Of a DNA stretch of 64,000 nucleotides, positions 1 to 13,852 are shown piece after piece (the stretch's first letter is position 1; the number at the start of each line of letters is the position of its first letter). The notes beneath the pieces were generated by a model, which was not told where the DNA came from, did no database searches, and saw only the letters and a program-made list of their open reading frames with translations. The stretch lies in NCBI GenBank assembly GCA_033002965.1, contig JAURVB010000031.1, positions 62,001 through 126,000 of the forward strand, read 5' to 3'. The DNA is from Piper betle (Eukaryota; Streptophyta; Magnoliopsida; Piperales; Piperaceae). The position numbers were made by a program, and so were the translations under genes.

Positions 1-640
1 TGCCATTTGACTACTCCAATAGCTTGGAACCACACCATAATACTTATTCGCAAGTAGCACTATGTGATTGGGCATAATATGTTGACTGTCACCATAACCC
101 TTTGACTTGTGAACAATCCACTTAGCCTTTGCCATAGCATGGTCTCTACTAGCCCTCCAAATGTCCACAAGGGTGCTTGTCGCGATAGCATGCTACTTTC
201 ACTCTACCATCCACAAATGTGGCCCAAACCTTCCAGGGGCACCTGTGATTTTCAGGTTTTGCCGGATGTATTTTTACCCTCGACTTTCATCATAGTGGCT
301 CTTTATGACTGAATCACTCAATGCAATTTTTAATTTTGCCATCGTTGCAAATTGTGTACCCACTTGAAACTTGTCAAAGTCGTGAAGATCCTCCAATTCA
401 CCAATAGAATCACCTTCATCTGATTCATCAATAGTAGGCCATGGTACTAAATTATTTCTTAAAAAGTAGTTAACTAAGTTAAAGGTCTATAGTTCATTCT
501 CACTTATAAACATTATCTTATCCTAATAGGTATTAGATGTAGGATTAAGTTGAGGGATCTCATAAAAACTATCAAGATTGTTGTCAGCAAGTGCTTCTTC
601 CTTCCCCTCCATGGCTCATCCAAGTTGATCTACTTGGGCA
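1..640 (-). pseudogene. Mutator-like (MULE) transposase, N-terminal DNA-binding part, broken
   Basis: Minus-strand reading gives a stretch typical of plant MULE transposases: an acidic region with IDESDEGDS, then FQVGTQFATMAKLKIALSD, then CPWKVWATFVDG, YRDKHPCGHLEG and AKAKWIVHK. This is the order of the MuDR N-terminal DNA-binding domain, whose conserved Cys and His residues (C-P-W and H-P-C-G-H) are visible. The reading needs several frame changes and crosses in-frame stops, for example TAG right after HLEG, so it cannot be translated as it stands. The catalytic DDE domain would lie further to the left, outside the window. Another minus-strand piece at 4,559-5,570 may be the start of the same transposase. 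Family assignment rests on motif recognition only. Confidence 0.7.
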
Positions 641-1053
641 CAAAATCCTTCATTGTTCATTCTATATTGAGTTTCTCCTACTCCAATTCCTCTACCAGAT
701 CTATGTCTAACTCGTCCTCATGAACATAAGAAAACATCCTTCATCCAACAAGCACATTACAATACCATCTATAGTTCATTTTCACTTATAAACATTATCT
801 TATCCCAATAGGTATTAGATGTAGGATTAAGTTGAGGGATCTCATAAAAACTATCAAGATTGTTGTCAGCAAGTGCTTCTTCCTTCCCCCTCCATGGCTC
901 ATCCAAGTTGATCTACTTGAGGCACAAAATCCTTCATTGTTCATTCTATATTGAGTTTCTCCTACTCCAATTCCTCTACCAGATCTATGTCTAACTCGTC
1001 CTCATGAACATAAGAAAACATCCTTCATCCAACAAGCACATTACAATACCATC
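487..1053. repeat. Tandem duplication, two copies of ~283 bp
   Basis: Positions 487-768 and 769-1,053 are nearly identical; the only differences I noticed are a few single-base changes and short insertions. The duplicated unit covers the upstream part of the MULE transposase reading on the minus strand. The high identity makes this a recent local event or an assembly artefact. Confidence 0.9.
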
Positions 1054-1853
<800 letters not shown>

Positions 1854-4540
1854 AACCTATAACACTTGTGCCTATGTCACCCGCATAGTACCAGGCTCTC
1901 CTCCCTTGCATAGCATAGAGTTGTTTATTGTTGTCCTATTCATGTTCTATAATTTACCAATCGAGGATAATATCAAGTTATATGGCTGATTATATTGAGT
2001 TCAATCATGTTAGTTATTTCTCTAACGTTCTATCACAATTATGAATAATTTGGTCAAATTAAATTTTATGTAATAAGAAATCGGACAAGGTTTAAGCTAT
2101 GGTGAATAAGCTGGACAAGGTCACATATGAACTAAGTCTCTATCAACTACAAGTTGTCTATCTTATTTTCAAGTTGTTCAAGAGGCTAAGTACCTGCTTT
2201 AAACCTTTTGGTGGAATTAAGTGAAACTAATCATGAATCGATCTCAGTCAATGGTTACAGACAAGTTTATCTATGTCTACCCATTTAGGATCCATGTAAG
2301 GGGTCTAGGGGTAATTTAGTATTTTAAAATTAGTCAGAAGATGTTTAGGAAAAGTAGAAAATTTGGGAGGTATATAAGGCTACAAGGGTGGATGATCTCT
2401 TCAATTTTGACCCCTAGCCGCTCTCTCTCTCTTGCTTGGCTTTTCGCATCGTGCTCTCTCTCTTGTTGTGAAGTGTGTATAGTTGATTGTGGTGCAAGGA
2501 TCTAGAGAAACAACGAAGAAGAGGTTAGTAATTACAACTGAAATAAGTAATTTACATAGATTCATGCATCATGTTCATCATTCATATTGTTACATATTTT
2601 TTAATGTTGTTTGCATGTTTCCTTGCATATTCTATGCTTCTACATGATGTTAAATCATTATAGATTAAAAACTTATTACAACCTATGATTTGATGTTTAG
2701 AGACCACCAAGAACAAGTTTTTGTTTAATTAAAAATAGATTTAAAACTGAAAAAATCAAGAAAATCTAAGAAAATTTGGAAACTAAAACCCAAGTTCAGC
2801 ACCCGGGCACTAGAAATTATAGTAATTTAGAAAGCTTATAGTGCATGGGTGATATCTTATCATTGAGACGCTAATCTATAAATTTGTAGCCATAGACCTG
2901 TTTTGAATTGGTCATAACTTGAGTTGTATACCTTTGATTCAAGTGATTCTTTTTGCATTGAAAACTTCAAGATGTCTAGCTTTTTTTTTCTAAATTTTTG
3001 AAATTTTTGGTTCAGTATCCAAGAAGATATTAATTTCTAAACTTGGGGGTGTAAGACCCTAATGTTCGGTTTAAATTCATATTTATGCTTCATGTATGTT
3101 ATGTTTATGGTTTGTTATGTTATTAATATCATTATCATGTTCACGTCAAGACATAACATGTAGACAAGTAAGCTAGTTTGGGTTGTGATATAAAGCTATA
3201 TTATTGTTCATTATTGCATGCTAATCAAGTCCATATTTATTCGTTATTTGGGGGTGCTTTATAAACCTCTATTTGGTGATGTTTAAGAGGATTAATTGTG
3301 ATTATATCATGTTTTCTAACACTTTATTGTGTTATAGCTACAAGTTATCATGTTATCAAGTAATTAAGTTATCAAGATATAAGTATCATGTTCAACTTGT
3401 AGTTCTCAACTCTTAAGTCAAAGCATAAGGCCCAGGCTTAACCACATTTTTTCACGTAGTTTTATTTATTCTCACGATAGTTCAGTAGACGTACTACATT
3501 ATAGTCTTTGGTGCATCTCCCTTAAGCAAGAACCAAAGTTCACATTCCGTGGCTACTATCTTGACGGTGCTAGTGATCACAAATGGTTTTTATTCATATT
3601 ATCATGTGGTGGCCACCACGTTTCCCAAATGGAGTTAAGATGCAATAACTCTCAGGATGTACTTTTGTGCCATACTATCAAGAGTCAAGGCAACCTAAGA
3701 GCCAAGACTAACATGTAGTTTTATTTTCATTGATTTTATGTTTGTTCATACAACCCATGTTCAGTGTTGAACTCAGCTTTCATGTTATTCACTTAAGTTA
3801 ATTTGCTAGGGCTTAGATGTAAGTCACATGGGTAATTAACTCTGTAATGTTTTCTTGATTATGTGCTAATTATATTAATCTACTAAGGCTTATTAGTAAG
3901 TCATATGAGTAGTATTAATTAGTTGATCAAGTTTATCAGTTTACCAAGAATCATGTCATGTTTAGCAATTCAGTCATCAAGTTATATGCAAGTACAAGTT
4001 ATATGTTATCAGTTATTTCATGTTATGTTCGTGTTCAGTAATATGCCAGTGTAATCGGAGTTTTACTTGGTTTTTCTTCCTTGTTTAATCCTTTACAGAT
4101 TAGTCTTATTTTTTCTACTTACTTTTTTATCATATGTAAGAAGTAGACTCGATATTGTTGTTAATATTGAGCAGACAAGTTTGCTTTTGCACATGCATTT
4201 AGAGGCCTTGGAGTGATGGGATGGAAGAACTCAACTTATAGGATTTGTTTTATTTACTTATTAGTATAGCAGTTTAGTGAACCTTTTGTTAAGTTGCTAC
4301 TTGGATAGATAGAATTTTATTTAGATATATGGACATATGTAGTGGTTATATATAGTGATATAATGAAAACAGTCGGTATTTAGTTTATTTTCTACAATTT
4401 ATCTATTTACTTCATTAAGTATGATTAATTAATTATGTTTATATAATTAATATAACAATCTCAGTTTATGAAGTATCATGTGTACAAGTTGAATGTCGAA
4501 AATGTATCATCATCGACAATATGTCCTACACATTATTAAT
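1854..4540 (+). mobile_element. Probable degenerate LTR-like sequence, ends not found
   Basis: This 2.7-kb stretch is non-coding and looks like the long LTRs elsewhere in the window: a TATA-like box at 2,371, a CT-rich tract (about 2,421-2,466), a possible splice donor near 2,524, and an AT-rich interior. Near 4,120-4,140 a T-rich run ending CATATGTAAG resembles a mutated form of the conserved 3' LTR motif seen at 18,124 and 35,008. TG...CA ends and a TSD could not be identified, so the limits are arbitrary. Confidence 0.35.
2371..2378 (+). promoter_or_regulatory. TATA-like box
   Basis: TATATAAG is followed about 45 bp later by a pyrimidine-rich CTCTCTCTCT tract, an arrangement usual for plant LTR promoters. 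No transcript evidence is available. Confidence 0.3.
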
Positions 4541-4558
4541 TTCAAATATCACACTAAC

Positions 4559-5570
4559 CTACCTTCCAAATAATAGATTATCCTCATCTTCAATTTGTTC
4601 GACATTAGCCCCTCCAATCATTGCCACTGAAGCATCGATATTGAAGTCAACTTCAAGGTTCAAACTTTTCCTTCCATCATGCTTTATATTGTAAAGAAAA
4701 AATGACGCAGATAGTGCAAGTGGCATGCCATTGAACCCATTCACGGACAATGGGGATCATCCTTGCAAATGCAACAATTACAAATTTCTATATCAACCCT
4801 TTATAAAAAACCTACTGCTTATATAAGATGCTACCATTTCATATAATCTATATGTGCATACAAATTGTCTAGAGATATGGTTGGCAATAGGGGTGCACTT
4901 GTCCTTCCACTATTCAATGGCACAAATGATAACTCTATTGTTCTACTAACAACATCCATTTCATTTCTATCCTTTTGTACACTTACTAACCCTCTATTAC
5001 CTTCCCTACTCAGTACAAGGAGGATTGATTTCAAAACAATATAAGATTTGAAGGGATTCCACCTCCCCTTCATTACATACTTGCAGATATAGTCCATAGC
5101 CAATTGATCATCTACTGCCATAATAAATTCTTTTTTGGCAATCATCAAGACATGAACTGAAATAGTGAAGGCTTGTCCAACATGTTTCCTACCAATATGA
5201 CGACTCATAAAATTTACAAACTCATGTAGGCTATCATTCATATTTAGAAAAGTAACTTCATAATTCACTCCTACATATGATGTCCCATTCACCTTTCCAC
5301 CCATAAAAACAAATGCCAAAACATTATCCATCATCATGAGAGAATTAGATACCATAAATAAAGAACACCTCACAAATACATTTATGAATCACAATATTGA
5401 GAACACATGAAATCACAATAACTAATAAATTCATATAGGAACCCCAAGTTTATTCTAAATAAAACAGATCGAAACTCACACACATAAAGTAACACTATCA
5501 CTCCTTCTACATAATAGATGCAAACACGTGGTGGGCAAGTTTCAGACATAATTTTACTTGTAAAATCCAT
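4559..5570 (-). pseudogene. Probable MULE transposase N-terminal exon(s), broken
   Basis: An open minus-strand frame at 4,831-5,373 (180 codons) reads MDNVLAFVFMGGKVNG and, further on, AMDYICKYVMKGRW. It resembles the variable N-terminal region found before the DNA-binding domain in plant Mutator-like transposases. The frame continues with stops to 4,559, where it ends at a possible donor (GAAG before GTAGGT). The acidic end (EQIEDEDNLLFG) fits the linker that precedes the DNA-binding part at 1-640 on the same strand. I infer one MULE split by later sequence. This part of the family is poorly conserved, so the call is tentative, and an unrelated uncharacterised ORF is possible. Confidence 0.45.
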
Positions 5571-6545
5571 ACCCTTTGGCTTAGGATTTTATTTATTGTT
5601 CGGTTTGGTATGACATTTGATTTGATTCAATTTGGTTTGGCTTTTGGCTCTCTATTCTAGGGAGAGTTGGTGTTGCTTGTACCTCAATTTGGAATGCTTT
5701 GGCTCAAGTGGGTGCCTGTTGGTATAGTTTTGTTTGCCATACATTATGTTTTAGAAGTAGTTAATAAGGTCGTTTACACGTAAGAGGGGTCATTTTGGGG
5801 GGAGGGGTGTTTTAGTCATGTATCTAATGTCAAGATGTAATCAAATACCTAAATGGATATGACCTTTGGCTTGCTGTCACACCACTTCCTAATAGTCTTC
5901 TACTTTATGTATGTGACCAGTTCAACTTCATACTTATTTAAAGATTTATTTAGTGTTGTACCATTACAAAAGTCATAAAATTTGTGTAAGTACAATTTAA
6001 TTAGAGTCATATAAATGTCATAAGTTATGTCAAATTAATAGACCATACCACATGGTGGCTCGTGTATATTAATTTTATATGCATTCATGTACATACCTAT
6101 TCAACTCCCTATACCAAGATTCATTGTCTTTTTATTTCCTTGACTTTTTAGTTTTTATGAAATTTTTGTCTTAATAAACACATCTTTCTACCAAAAATTC
6201 TAAATCATGTTACTACCATCCTTCCACTTTTTGTTGAGTTTTCCCAACATTGTTATTCGTCAAAATTTTCCATCAAAGTTGGTTGCACATCGAGGTACTC
6301 GTACATCAACTATACTTTGAAATAAATATTTTCGCAGCCGAATCTATAGTGAGTCATTATTCTTTTGAGTATGTTGTTATTTAATCCTCTTCTTTTTTTT
6401 TGACCACTGATGAAAGTCTATAACTTTTGACTAAATCTTGAACCTTGATATTGTTTACCTACAATTTGGTTAAATTTTCTAACGTTGATATTGTATACCT
6501 ACAGTTTTGTTAAATTTTCTATTTTGGTAACTCTTGTACTATTAT
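5571..6545. other. Unassigned non-coding stretch
   Basis: No gene, RNA or clear repeat boundary was recognised here. The sequence is AT-rich with short GGTTTGG-like runs around 5,600-5,650. It separates the MULE remnant from the LTR beginning at 6,546. Confidence 0.4.
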
Positions 6546-9500
6546 TGTAACACACCAATTTCGGTTCACCTAAGAACCGAATCAGAAATATTACGATTGA
6601 GTCAAGTCATGTTTAAAGTTATTGGTCGGTAAGACTCGATCAATATAATAGATAGAAACAACCTTCTTTGTATCATGAGAATGGAAGACATTGTTAAAAA
6701 CACATCCAAACACATCAAATATAAGTAAAAGTAAGAAAAGAAATAAATTCATTGAGCTCATGTATGTGTACCATTTATTTGTCCTTCTACCAAAGTTGAC
6801 TCAGGATTCGCAAGACTTACATATATTATATGAAAAATAGTAGTAACCAGTGTTACTGATTCAAAAAATAACTAATACAATCTGGCAAATGGGTATTTCA
6901 TTACCCACAAAAATTTATAAAACTTCAAGATTGTCTCACACTGGACGGTAAACAAACATACTTAAGCAAGTGTTGGCTCGCATGCATGGCTAATGTTCAT
7001 ATTCATACATACAACGCTTACGCCCTCACATCTTTAATATTTCACCCACAACAGTACTCGAGTGGCAAAAGGAATAGTTAAGTTAGTGCCACAAATTCCA
7101 AAAATGTATTGTGTTATGCAGTACCCTCATACACCACACTAATTCATGGAGAACTAGTGTGGTCCATACATATCTCCATATGACTCACTCACTTATTCAT
7201 TAAATCTATAAAAAAATGTGCGTACTTATATAATAGGCTTAGGGAAAGGGCTTATATCATATATTTCTAGAGTTTAGCTCAAAAACTAACAAGGGATCTC
7301 ATCATTGTAGTTTTATTAAACATGTGTAAAAAATACGGCTGAATGACTTGACATTGGAAGGATCCGATAAAACACCGCTGATGTCATCCTAAATCTAAAA
7401 TAATATTAAACTCTACATGTAGGGAGTCAGGCAGAGAGGAAGAGTCTTATGGACCTGTGGTCCAAGCTCCAAGCTCATCAACACTTCTATGGTAAGCTTA
7501 GACTCTGTAACCTACATTGAAACCAAGTGCTAAGTAATATACTGATGTCTCTATATGATGTATATTCGTTATGTGTGCTCATATCATCAATACATCCTAA
7601 TAAAGAAAACAATTCTAACAAGCCTATAACTAAACACCTAGCACGTAAATCGATACATATAATAGTAAATAAATAAATGAACAAATAAATACACTCATAG
7701 ATAATTAGGTAAATAATAGATAAATGAACATAAATAATACTCTAATAATATAATAATATAATTATACTATATAAATACATGGTTAAACACGAGTAAATAT
7801 TATATATAATTGTGTTAGTAAATATATTAATAATTAAAAAAACAAAAAATAATTAATTAAATAAATCGGTAGATATATAAATAAATAAATGACAAATATT
7901 AATTAATCATGAAGAATATTAATATAAATATTAAATATACGAACATGTGCCTAAATACATATAAATAATAACATGAGTAAGAAATAATTAATAATTAATC
8001 AATTAAATAAATAAAATAAGATAAATATGAACAGAAATAATATCTAAGAATATATACACTATCAATAACAATAATTAGTCATATAATCATTCATCATAGT
8101 CAACAAATATATAAATAATAAGAAATAAATAATAATGAATAAATAAATAAAATAATTAATAAATAAATAAATACTTATAACATCCAAATATGTTAAACAA
8201 TGTGAATATGCATCTAAACTAATGAAGAAGTTCTCAAATTACCAAAAATGATCGAGAAATGGCCAAAAACAGGTTGAACCGGACCAAATTGAGCTAAACC
8301 AGACCAAATCGAGCTGAACCATCTTAGTATGGGTTAACTAGAAAACTGGGCTGGGTTGATTGGGCAGACATAAACTGGACTGATGGACACAAACAAGGGC
8401 TCGGATTAGTGGACTCGAGCATGGCAAGGCCGACGCGAACACAGATGGCGGACACGGTCAACAGGCAAATGAGCCGAACAGAGGGTGGTAGTGTCCAACG
8501 CCAAAAATGCCAACTGCGGTTCGGATGTGGTTGCTGGTTGGGATCAATGGAGGGGAGGATGGGGAATGTGATGGCAGTGATGACCGGCAAGGTCCGGCCA
8601 AACGACTTGAAAGACACAGCTTCGCCGTCAGGTGCGACAACATTGTTGACAACGATCGCAGCGGTGTTGATGGTCATAGGTGGTCTCAAAATGAAGATCT
8701 CTCCGTGATGAAGCTATGTAGGTGGTTGGATCGGCCGTAGGTGGTTCGTCGGCGCTGGAAAATGGCCCGGAAAGGTGATGGTGGCGGTGATGAACAGTGA
8801 TAAAAACTCGGTCACCGATGGCGACTAAGGCGGCGGTGATGGTGACGGTGGGTACGAATTGATAGCCGGCTACGAGGTGGTCACGACCCTACCAATCTGG
8901 TGGCCGGAGGAGGGCCGGGGTCTTGCCGGAGACGAGCCAAAGTGGTGGCAGTGGCAATGGTAGAAAACTCCTAAAATTAATGGAAATATTTGAAATATCA
9001 ATGGGAGAAAACAAGGGTTGAAGTGGACAACTCAGATCTTATCACGTGTCACAATCTAAACATCTAATAACTCGTGGTTTAATGGGACTCACCTATAGGT
9101 ACATGCAATATACATATGGACGAAAAGTTCAGATCGAGACCGTCCAAAGTCGAAACTGACTCGAGTCCTAAAGGTGACTCTATGGGCAAGAATCGAGGCA
9201 AGTAGGCTAAATGGGCCTCGAACATGAACTAAATCCTTATAATGCATGCAATGAGATAACATGAAATTCCTAAACAAATAATTAACGCAGAAATAGCCTA
9301 GATCTAGGCCTAAAATCCTGGCTAATTCATAAAAATCATATGTATACCTCATGTATACACTGATAACTCGTGCTCTATTGTATCATAACTAAAACTATCA
9401 TATACATGTCGGGCATACTCATCTTCTATAACATGCTCACATGGCCATCTGGGCCTCATACTCCTATTCTTAAAATTGTTCTGGCTCAAGCTCGCTCAAA

Positions 9501-9571
9501 CTGACTCAAGATTGGTTTGAACCGGCCAACTTCAAGCGAGTTAAACCCTTACCCGAAGTTGGGATTTTACA
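6546..9571 (-). mobile_element. Gypsy-type 3' LTR, family 1, minus orientation (~3.0 kb)
   Basis: The left end TGTAACACACC and right end ending ATTTTACA give terminal TG...CA. Read on the minus strand it starts TGTAAAATCCC and ends GGTGTGTTACA. Immediately to the right, the minus strand has the purine run GGAAGAGAGG, a polypurine tract abutting the LTR, so this is the 3' LTR of a minus-strand element. Its minus-strand sequence matches the LTR at 29,305-35,279 through several landmarks, including a shared TATGCCCGACATGTA box near the start, a GC-rich Gly/Arg-type module and a 500-bp AAAT-rich tract. No TSD was confirmed because the partner LTR is not visible. Confidence 0.75.
7660..8185. repeat. 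AAAT/ATTA low-complexity tract inside the LTR
   Basis: About 500 bp are made almost wholly of degenerate AAAT, AATA and TAATTA units. The same kind of tract lies at the equivalent place in the related LTR at 30,620-31,160, so it is part of the family 1 LTR rather than a separate microsatellite. Confidence 0.7.
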
Positions 9572-11506
9572 ACCTCTCTTCCTTATAAAAATTCCGTCCT
9601 TTAAATTTCTCACATCAACTACAATCAGGGGACTCAACTGAAGAAGCCACTAAGCAGGCAAAACTAAAGTTGTTGAGCTATAACCTAGAGGGTAGCTCTC
9701 CCTTAGAGGCTAGCTACATACCACGCAAACAGACCAACAAGAAGCTGGAACACTGAACACCGACGAAGTTCGCTTGCTCCTCAGTAATTTGGGTGGGCAG
9801 GACACACATGATTGAATCATCTAGCTAAACATGCCATATATGTTGGAATTATCTAGCTGGACTAACCATACATGCTTGAATCATATGGCTGAACTGACCA
9901 TAAATACTCGAATCATCTCACTGGACTAGTTCCTAAGGTTACTGCAAACTATGGGGATTGAAATACAATGACCTTGGCGGAAAAAAAAAAGAACTAGGTT
10001 CATCCCTAAGGGTCTACTGGGAAGTGGAGTAGGTACTCTAGAGTACTACTAGGTACTAGTCCAAACTACATAAGGAAAAACTATGTCGGTGTGAGGTATG
10101 TAGCCTAACATTTACCCATATCTCCCTGATCCTCATCAATGTGACAAGGGCACTCTACTCTAGATCCTGTGGTTATAATGGGTACCCTGCGAGTCCTGCT
10201 AATATATGGTGGACTCTAGTACCAAATAATGGTATATGCTAATGGGCTGAACGGTTCACTGTCGGCAATCTAGATCAATCTCTTAGGTGTCCCCGTAAGA
10301 GGAATTGGATCGCTAACAAGGTCCTAGCTAACTCGGTTTTGAATCAAATATCTTGCTATGTTCCATAATGGAATAAGGATAGTTACGATAACTCTACTGC
10401 GTGCTATGGCTCTCGTAACTATTTGTACAACCACTAATTGCTGTTGAAGGGGCTCTCTATGAAGGAATGATGGCGAGAACACCTGTACATGTACAGTGTG
10501 TCTCAAGGAGTATGAAAGCATACTCTGCAAGGAACTGTGGAGTCTGCATCTATTCGGTGGCACATGCACTAGTCAATGTCTGCTCATCTCAACCATCTGG
10601 AAAATAGAGAGTATGACTAGTATATCTAGAAGGGTGAGTGTGAAAATATTCGGGTAGAGGCTCAACTCTGTCTGACATCTATGGTCACATGACAAGTGAA
10701 TGGATCTCTCAAGAAAAACTAGTCACACTGTCTCATCCTCACATAGTCTGACATCGAGGGTATTAGGAAAGCACACTAAGCTGGGAAAATCCTATTATGT
10801 ATGTAATGAAGGTTTTCCTCTGAGTCATAAGGGTAATGGAAAAACTCTGTATAGGATATTGGGTGGCTCAAACATATGGGTAGGTCTATGGACATGTCTC
10901 AAAGATCATCATGATTAGACTATGCCATATGATGGCCAGCTTATAGAACAACCAATCAATGACGAATCTAAGAGATAGATCCTAAGTAGTTCTAATTCAA
11001 TTAGCTAACAGTAGGCATGTGTCTCTTGATACCGTACTAATCATGCACTTCCAAATGGGCAGGGTTAAAACAACCCAAAGAACCACTATCTCTCCTCGAG
11101 TCTACGGGGACTCATAATGACGTTTGAGATGTGTCTCATTCGCTCTTTAGTAGTGTGTGACCTACCATCCCATACTGATTTGTAGCACTAATTTTGACTC
11201 ACATGACTACTAACGCCGTGGTAGACTCTTAAGCAAAGTTGTTAGTTAAGATGAGCATACACTAGTGTCTTTCTAACTGGTCAGCGTGATCCAATCAGAC
11301 TAAAGTTCCTGTTTGCATTGCTCCCAAGCTTGGGTGAAGTTGTCTCCTTCAGACTGGTCTATCATCGACTACCTGCATTGTAAGGTCTAAACAGTACCAT
11401 GAAGGTACCTCTTATGCTCAAGGCATAGGCTAGATCCTATGTCTCAAGGTAAGCACCTGGTTGTGATGGCGAAGCACAAGGAAAACAATGTTTCCCTAAT
11501 GGACGT
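9572..11506 (-). mobile_element. Degenerate internal region of the minus-strand element
   Basis: This follows the 3' LTR at 6,546-9,571. The first 40 bases resemble the equivalent place beside the LTR at 48,035 (CTTCC...TAAAAATTCCGTCCT against CCTTCC...AAAATTTTGTCCT). That similarity supports an internal retroelement 3' region. Beyond that I recognise no gag, pol or other domain on either strand. The open stretches at 10,324-10,569 (-) and 10,700-10,918 (+) match nothing I know. It ends where a plus-oriented LTR-like sequence begins at 11,507. Confidence 0.4.
9807..9932. repeat. Short tandem repeat, ~33-36 bp unit, about four copies
   Basis: Four imperfect copies of a unit like TGAATCATCTAGCTGAACT follow one another. 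No function is evident. Confidence 0.6.
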
Positions 11507-11596
11507 TGTAAAATCCGTGATTCGAGTCAGGGTTTATGGTCTAAACCGGGCGGTTCAATCATTATTTTCAGTTGAGTCAAGTTTTAATTACGAGAT

Positions 11597-11690
11597 GACC
11601 ATTCGTTTTTCTTACTGACCATTCGTTTTTCTCACTGACCATTTATTTTTCTCATCTGACCATTCATTTTTCTCACCAACCACTAGTTTT
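11597..11690. repeat. Tandem repeat, ~20-22-bp unit, about four copies
   Basis: The unit TGACCATTCGTTTTTCTCAC is repeated with small changes inside the LTR-like sequence. Confidence 0.8.
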
Positions 11691-13074
11691 TTCCACCCTG
11701 ACATCTATTTATTCCACACTTATGACACTATCACCATCCAGCCACCACCATCTTTTTATTCCACCCAACTTTCTTCTTCTTTTTCTTCCTTCTCTTTTCT
11801 CCCAAGATCTTCACTCGAGCCGGCCACAACCTTGTCGTTGTCGCCATATGACTGACGATTAGGTACAGAGTAGGAACTCACCGCCTAGGCTCGAAGACAG
11901 ACTCAAAGCTTCTACTAGGTCCATATAGGACTCGTTTCTTATTTTACGCACTATTTTATTGTGTATTATTTTATTCTATTTATTCCGAAAGATCGTCCGG
12001 TTAAGTGTGTTTGATTAAACCCTAAGTATGAGATTTGTCACTAAGTATATTTGAAACTCCAAACTTTAATTAAGGTTAACTAATGAGGTTTAACAATTCA
12101 TTAAATAAGCTAGGTAAGTTAATCAAGCCCATAAGTGTGTTGTGAATGTGTGGAGGTATTGCCTTGTTTTACGTGTCATTTTGGTCAGCAAGAGATTAAG
12201 ATTTCCATTTCACTTGCTAGGATACATGGAGTGAGCTCGCTGAATAAGGATGAGGAGCTCGACTCATTCAGTTTTTAGGATCCTCTTTTTCATCTCTTCT
12301 CGACTCCTTCAGTGAGGCTTCAACTAGCTTTAGATGTAGGATGACATTGGTGACATTTTACTGGATCCCTCCGATGTCAAGCCATCCAACCCAATTTTCT
12401 CTAGAGTTTAATAAAACTTCAAAGATGTGATCCCTTGATGGTTTTTTAATATGAAAATCTAGAAAGCTTATGATATAAGTCTCTGCCCAAGCCTATAATA
12501 TAAGTATATGATGTTTTACAAATTTTACGGACAAGAGAACGAGTGGTACGGGTTAAAAATTATACTAGTACTCCTTTACTCCTTGAAGTAGTACAATGTA
12601 AGTGTCTACTGTGAAACAATTTGAGTACTGTAGCGGGCAATATATAGAGAATGTAAAGATGTAAGTATGTCTATTGATCATATTATTGTCGTTGAATTGT
12701 TTGGCATAAGATTTTAATTATGATACACATCCGCGTAGACCTATACTTTATAGCCATGAGATGTTTTCTTGTGGGTATGTTGAATAGGAAGTTTCACATC
12801 ATTATCTAATGATAAGAGTACCTAACTCAAAAGTTAGAAATAAGTAAAAGAAACTAATCATGCATCCACATAATATAAAATTCAATGTCTTACTGTATAG
12901 GGGATGTTGCCTTAGAGTAGGTTGGAGTGATCATCCACATTTTGTAAGGTAACCACCTTAGTTACAGGGGAGGTGTTGCCTCATCCATGACTCGGAGTGC
13001 TCATATTAGGAATCTTAAGTGTAAGAGTCTTCCTATGGATGTATGATTAGCATGCATGGTATGCAAATCCGGTG

Positions 13075-13709
13075 CATGGTTGCAAAAATCGGCCTATTCC
13101 TAGTGGAATCGGCCGATTTAAATCAGATCATAATGATTTCGCTTCAAAAAAGCTGCAAATCGGTCATGGTAAAAATTAGTGCATAAATCAGCCGATTCTA
13201 CCCGATTTGAGCCAATCCATGAATCAATCGATTTGAGCTGATTCGGGAGGGCGGTGAGGGACGAGGTGGGGGAAGGACGAGTGGCGAGGGGGAGGGTGAG
13301 CGGCGACGAGGTGGGCAATGACGTGCAGGGGCGGTGACGGTGGGGTGGGGGGGGGTGTAGGGGTTAGGTCGGATTGGGTGGGGTGGCGGTGTCGGCGATC
13401 AGGGAGAGATAATTGGGGGGAAAGAAATTGTTAGTGGCATTATTATAATTTAATGTTGATTCGACTTCGACTTGAGTAAAAAATAATAACTAAATTCAAA
13501 TAATTAAAAAAAATCGAGAAAAATATGAAAAAATACTATAAAATATAATACACACCGTAACATTAAAATGACATATTTTATAACTAACAACCTACCAATT
13601 TTGACCTATTCAAGTAAACTGATTCTTATCCATTTTTTGATGAATCAGTCCTATTCAATGACTCCCTTCCGATCTGATTCAATGTCTAGTTCAAATTTTT
13701 ACAACTATG
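13075..13709. mobile_element. Non-autonomous hAT-type DNA transposon (635 bp)
   Basis: The left end CATGGTTGCAAAAATCGG and the reverse complement of the right end, CATAGTTGTAAAAATTTG, form imperfect terminal inverted repeats typical of plant hAT elements. It is flanked by an 8-bp near-duplication, ATCCGGTG (13,067-13,074) and ATCCTGTG (13,710-13,717), and 8 bp is the hAT TSD length. Removing it restores the continuity of the host LTR relative to its relative near 21,950. There is a GC-rich middle but no transposase domain, so it would depend on a transposase supplied elsewhere. Confidence 0.75.
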
Positions 13710-13852
13710 ATCCTGTGAGGTTACCATCTTAAGCCTCCTTGAGTGTTGAAATTTTCTTCTGCAATGTAAGTTTGATAATTAGTCTAACGAATAGCTTTCT
13801 AAATTATAATATCACTATTTAGTCCGAGTTCAGGTCGAATTGGGATGTTACT

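Larger units (their letters stand above)
11507..13852 (+). mobile_element. LTR-like sequence, plus orientation, interrupted by a hAT element
   Basis: It begins TGTAAAATCCGTGATTCGAG, close to the start of the solo LTR at 18,131, and ends near GAATTGGGATGTTAC, like the ends of the other LTRs. Internal landmarks shared with other LTRs include GAACTCACCGCCTAGGCTCG (about 11,876) and GGATCCCTCCGATGTCA (about 12,362). The last 300 bases match 21,780-22,118. A 635-bp hAT element occupies 13,075-13,709. No TSD was seen, so it may be a truncated or mutated solo LTR. Confidence 0.55.

Noticed and set aside
9572..11506. Candidate extra (env-like) ORF downstream of pol in the minus-strand element
   Set aside because: No continuous frame, signal peptide or membrane segment could be followed, and the stretch is too degenerate to support a protein.
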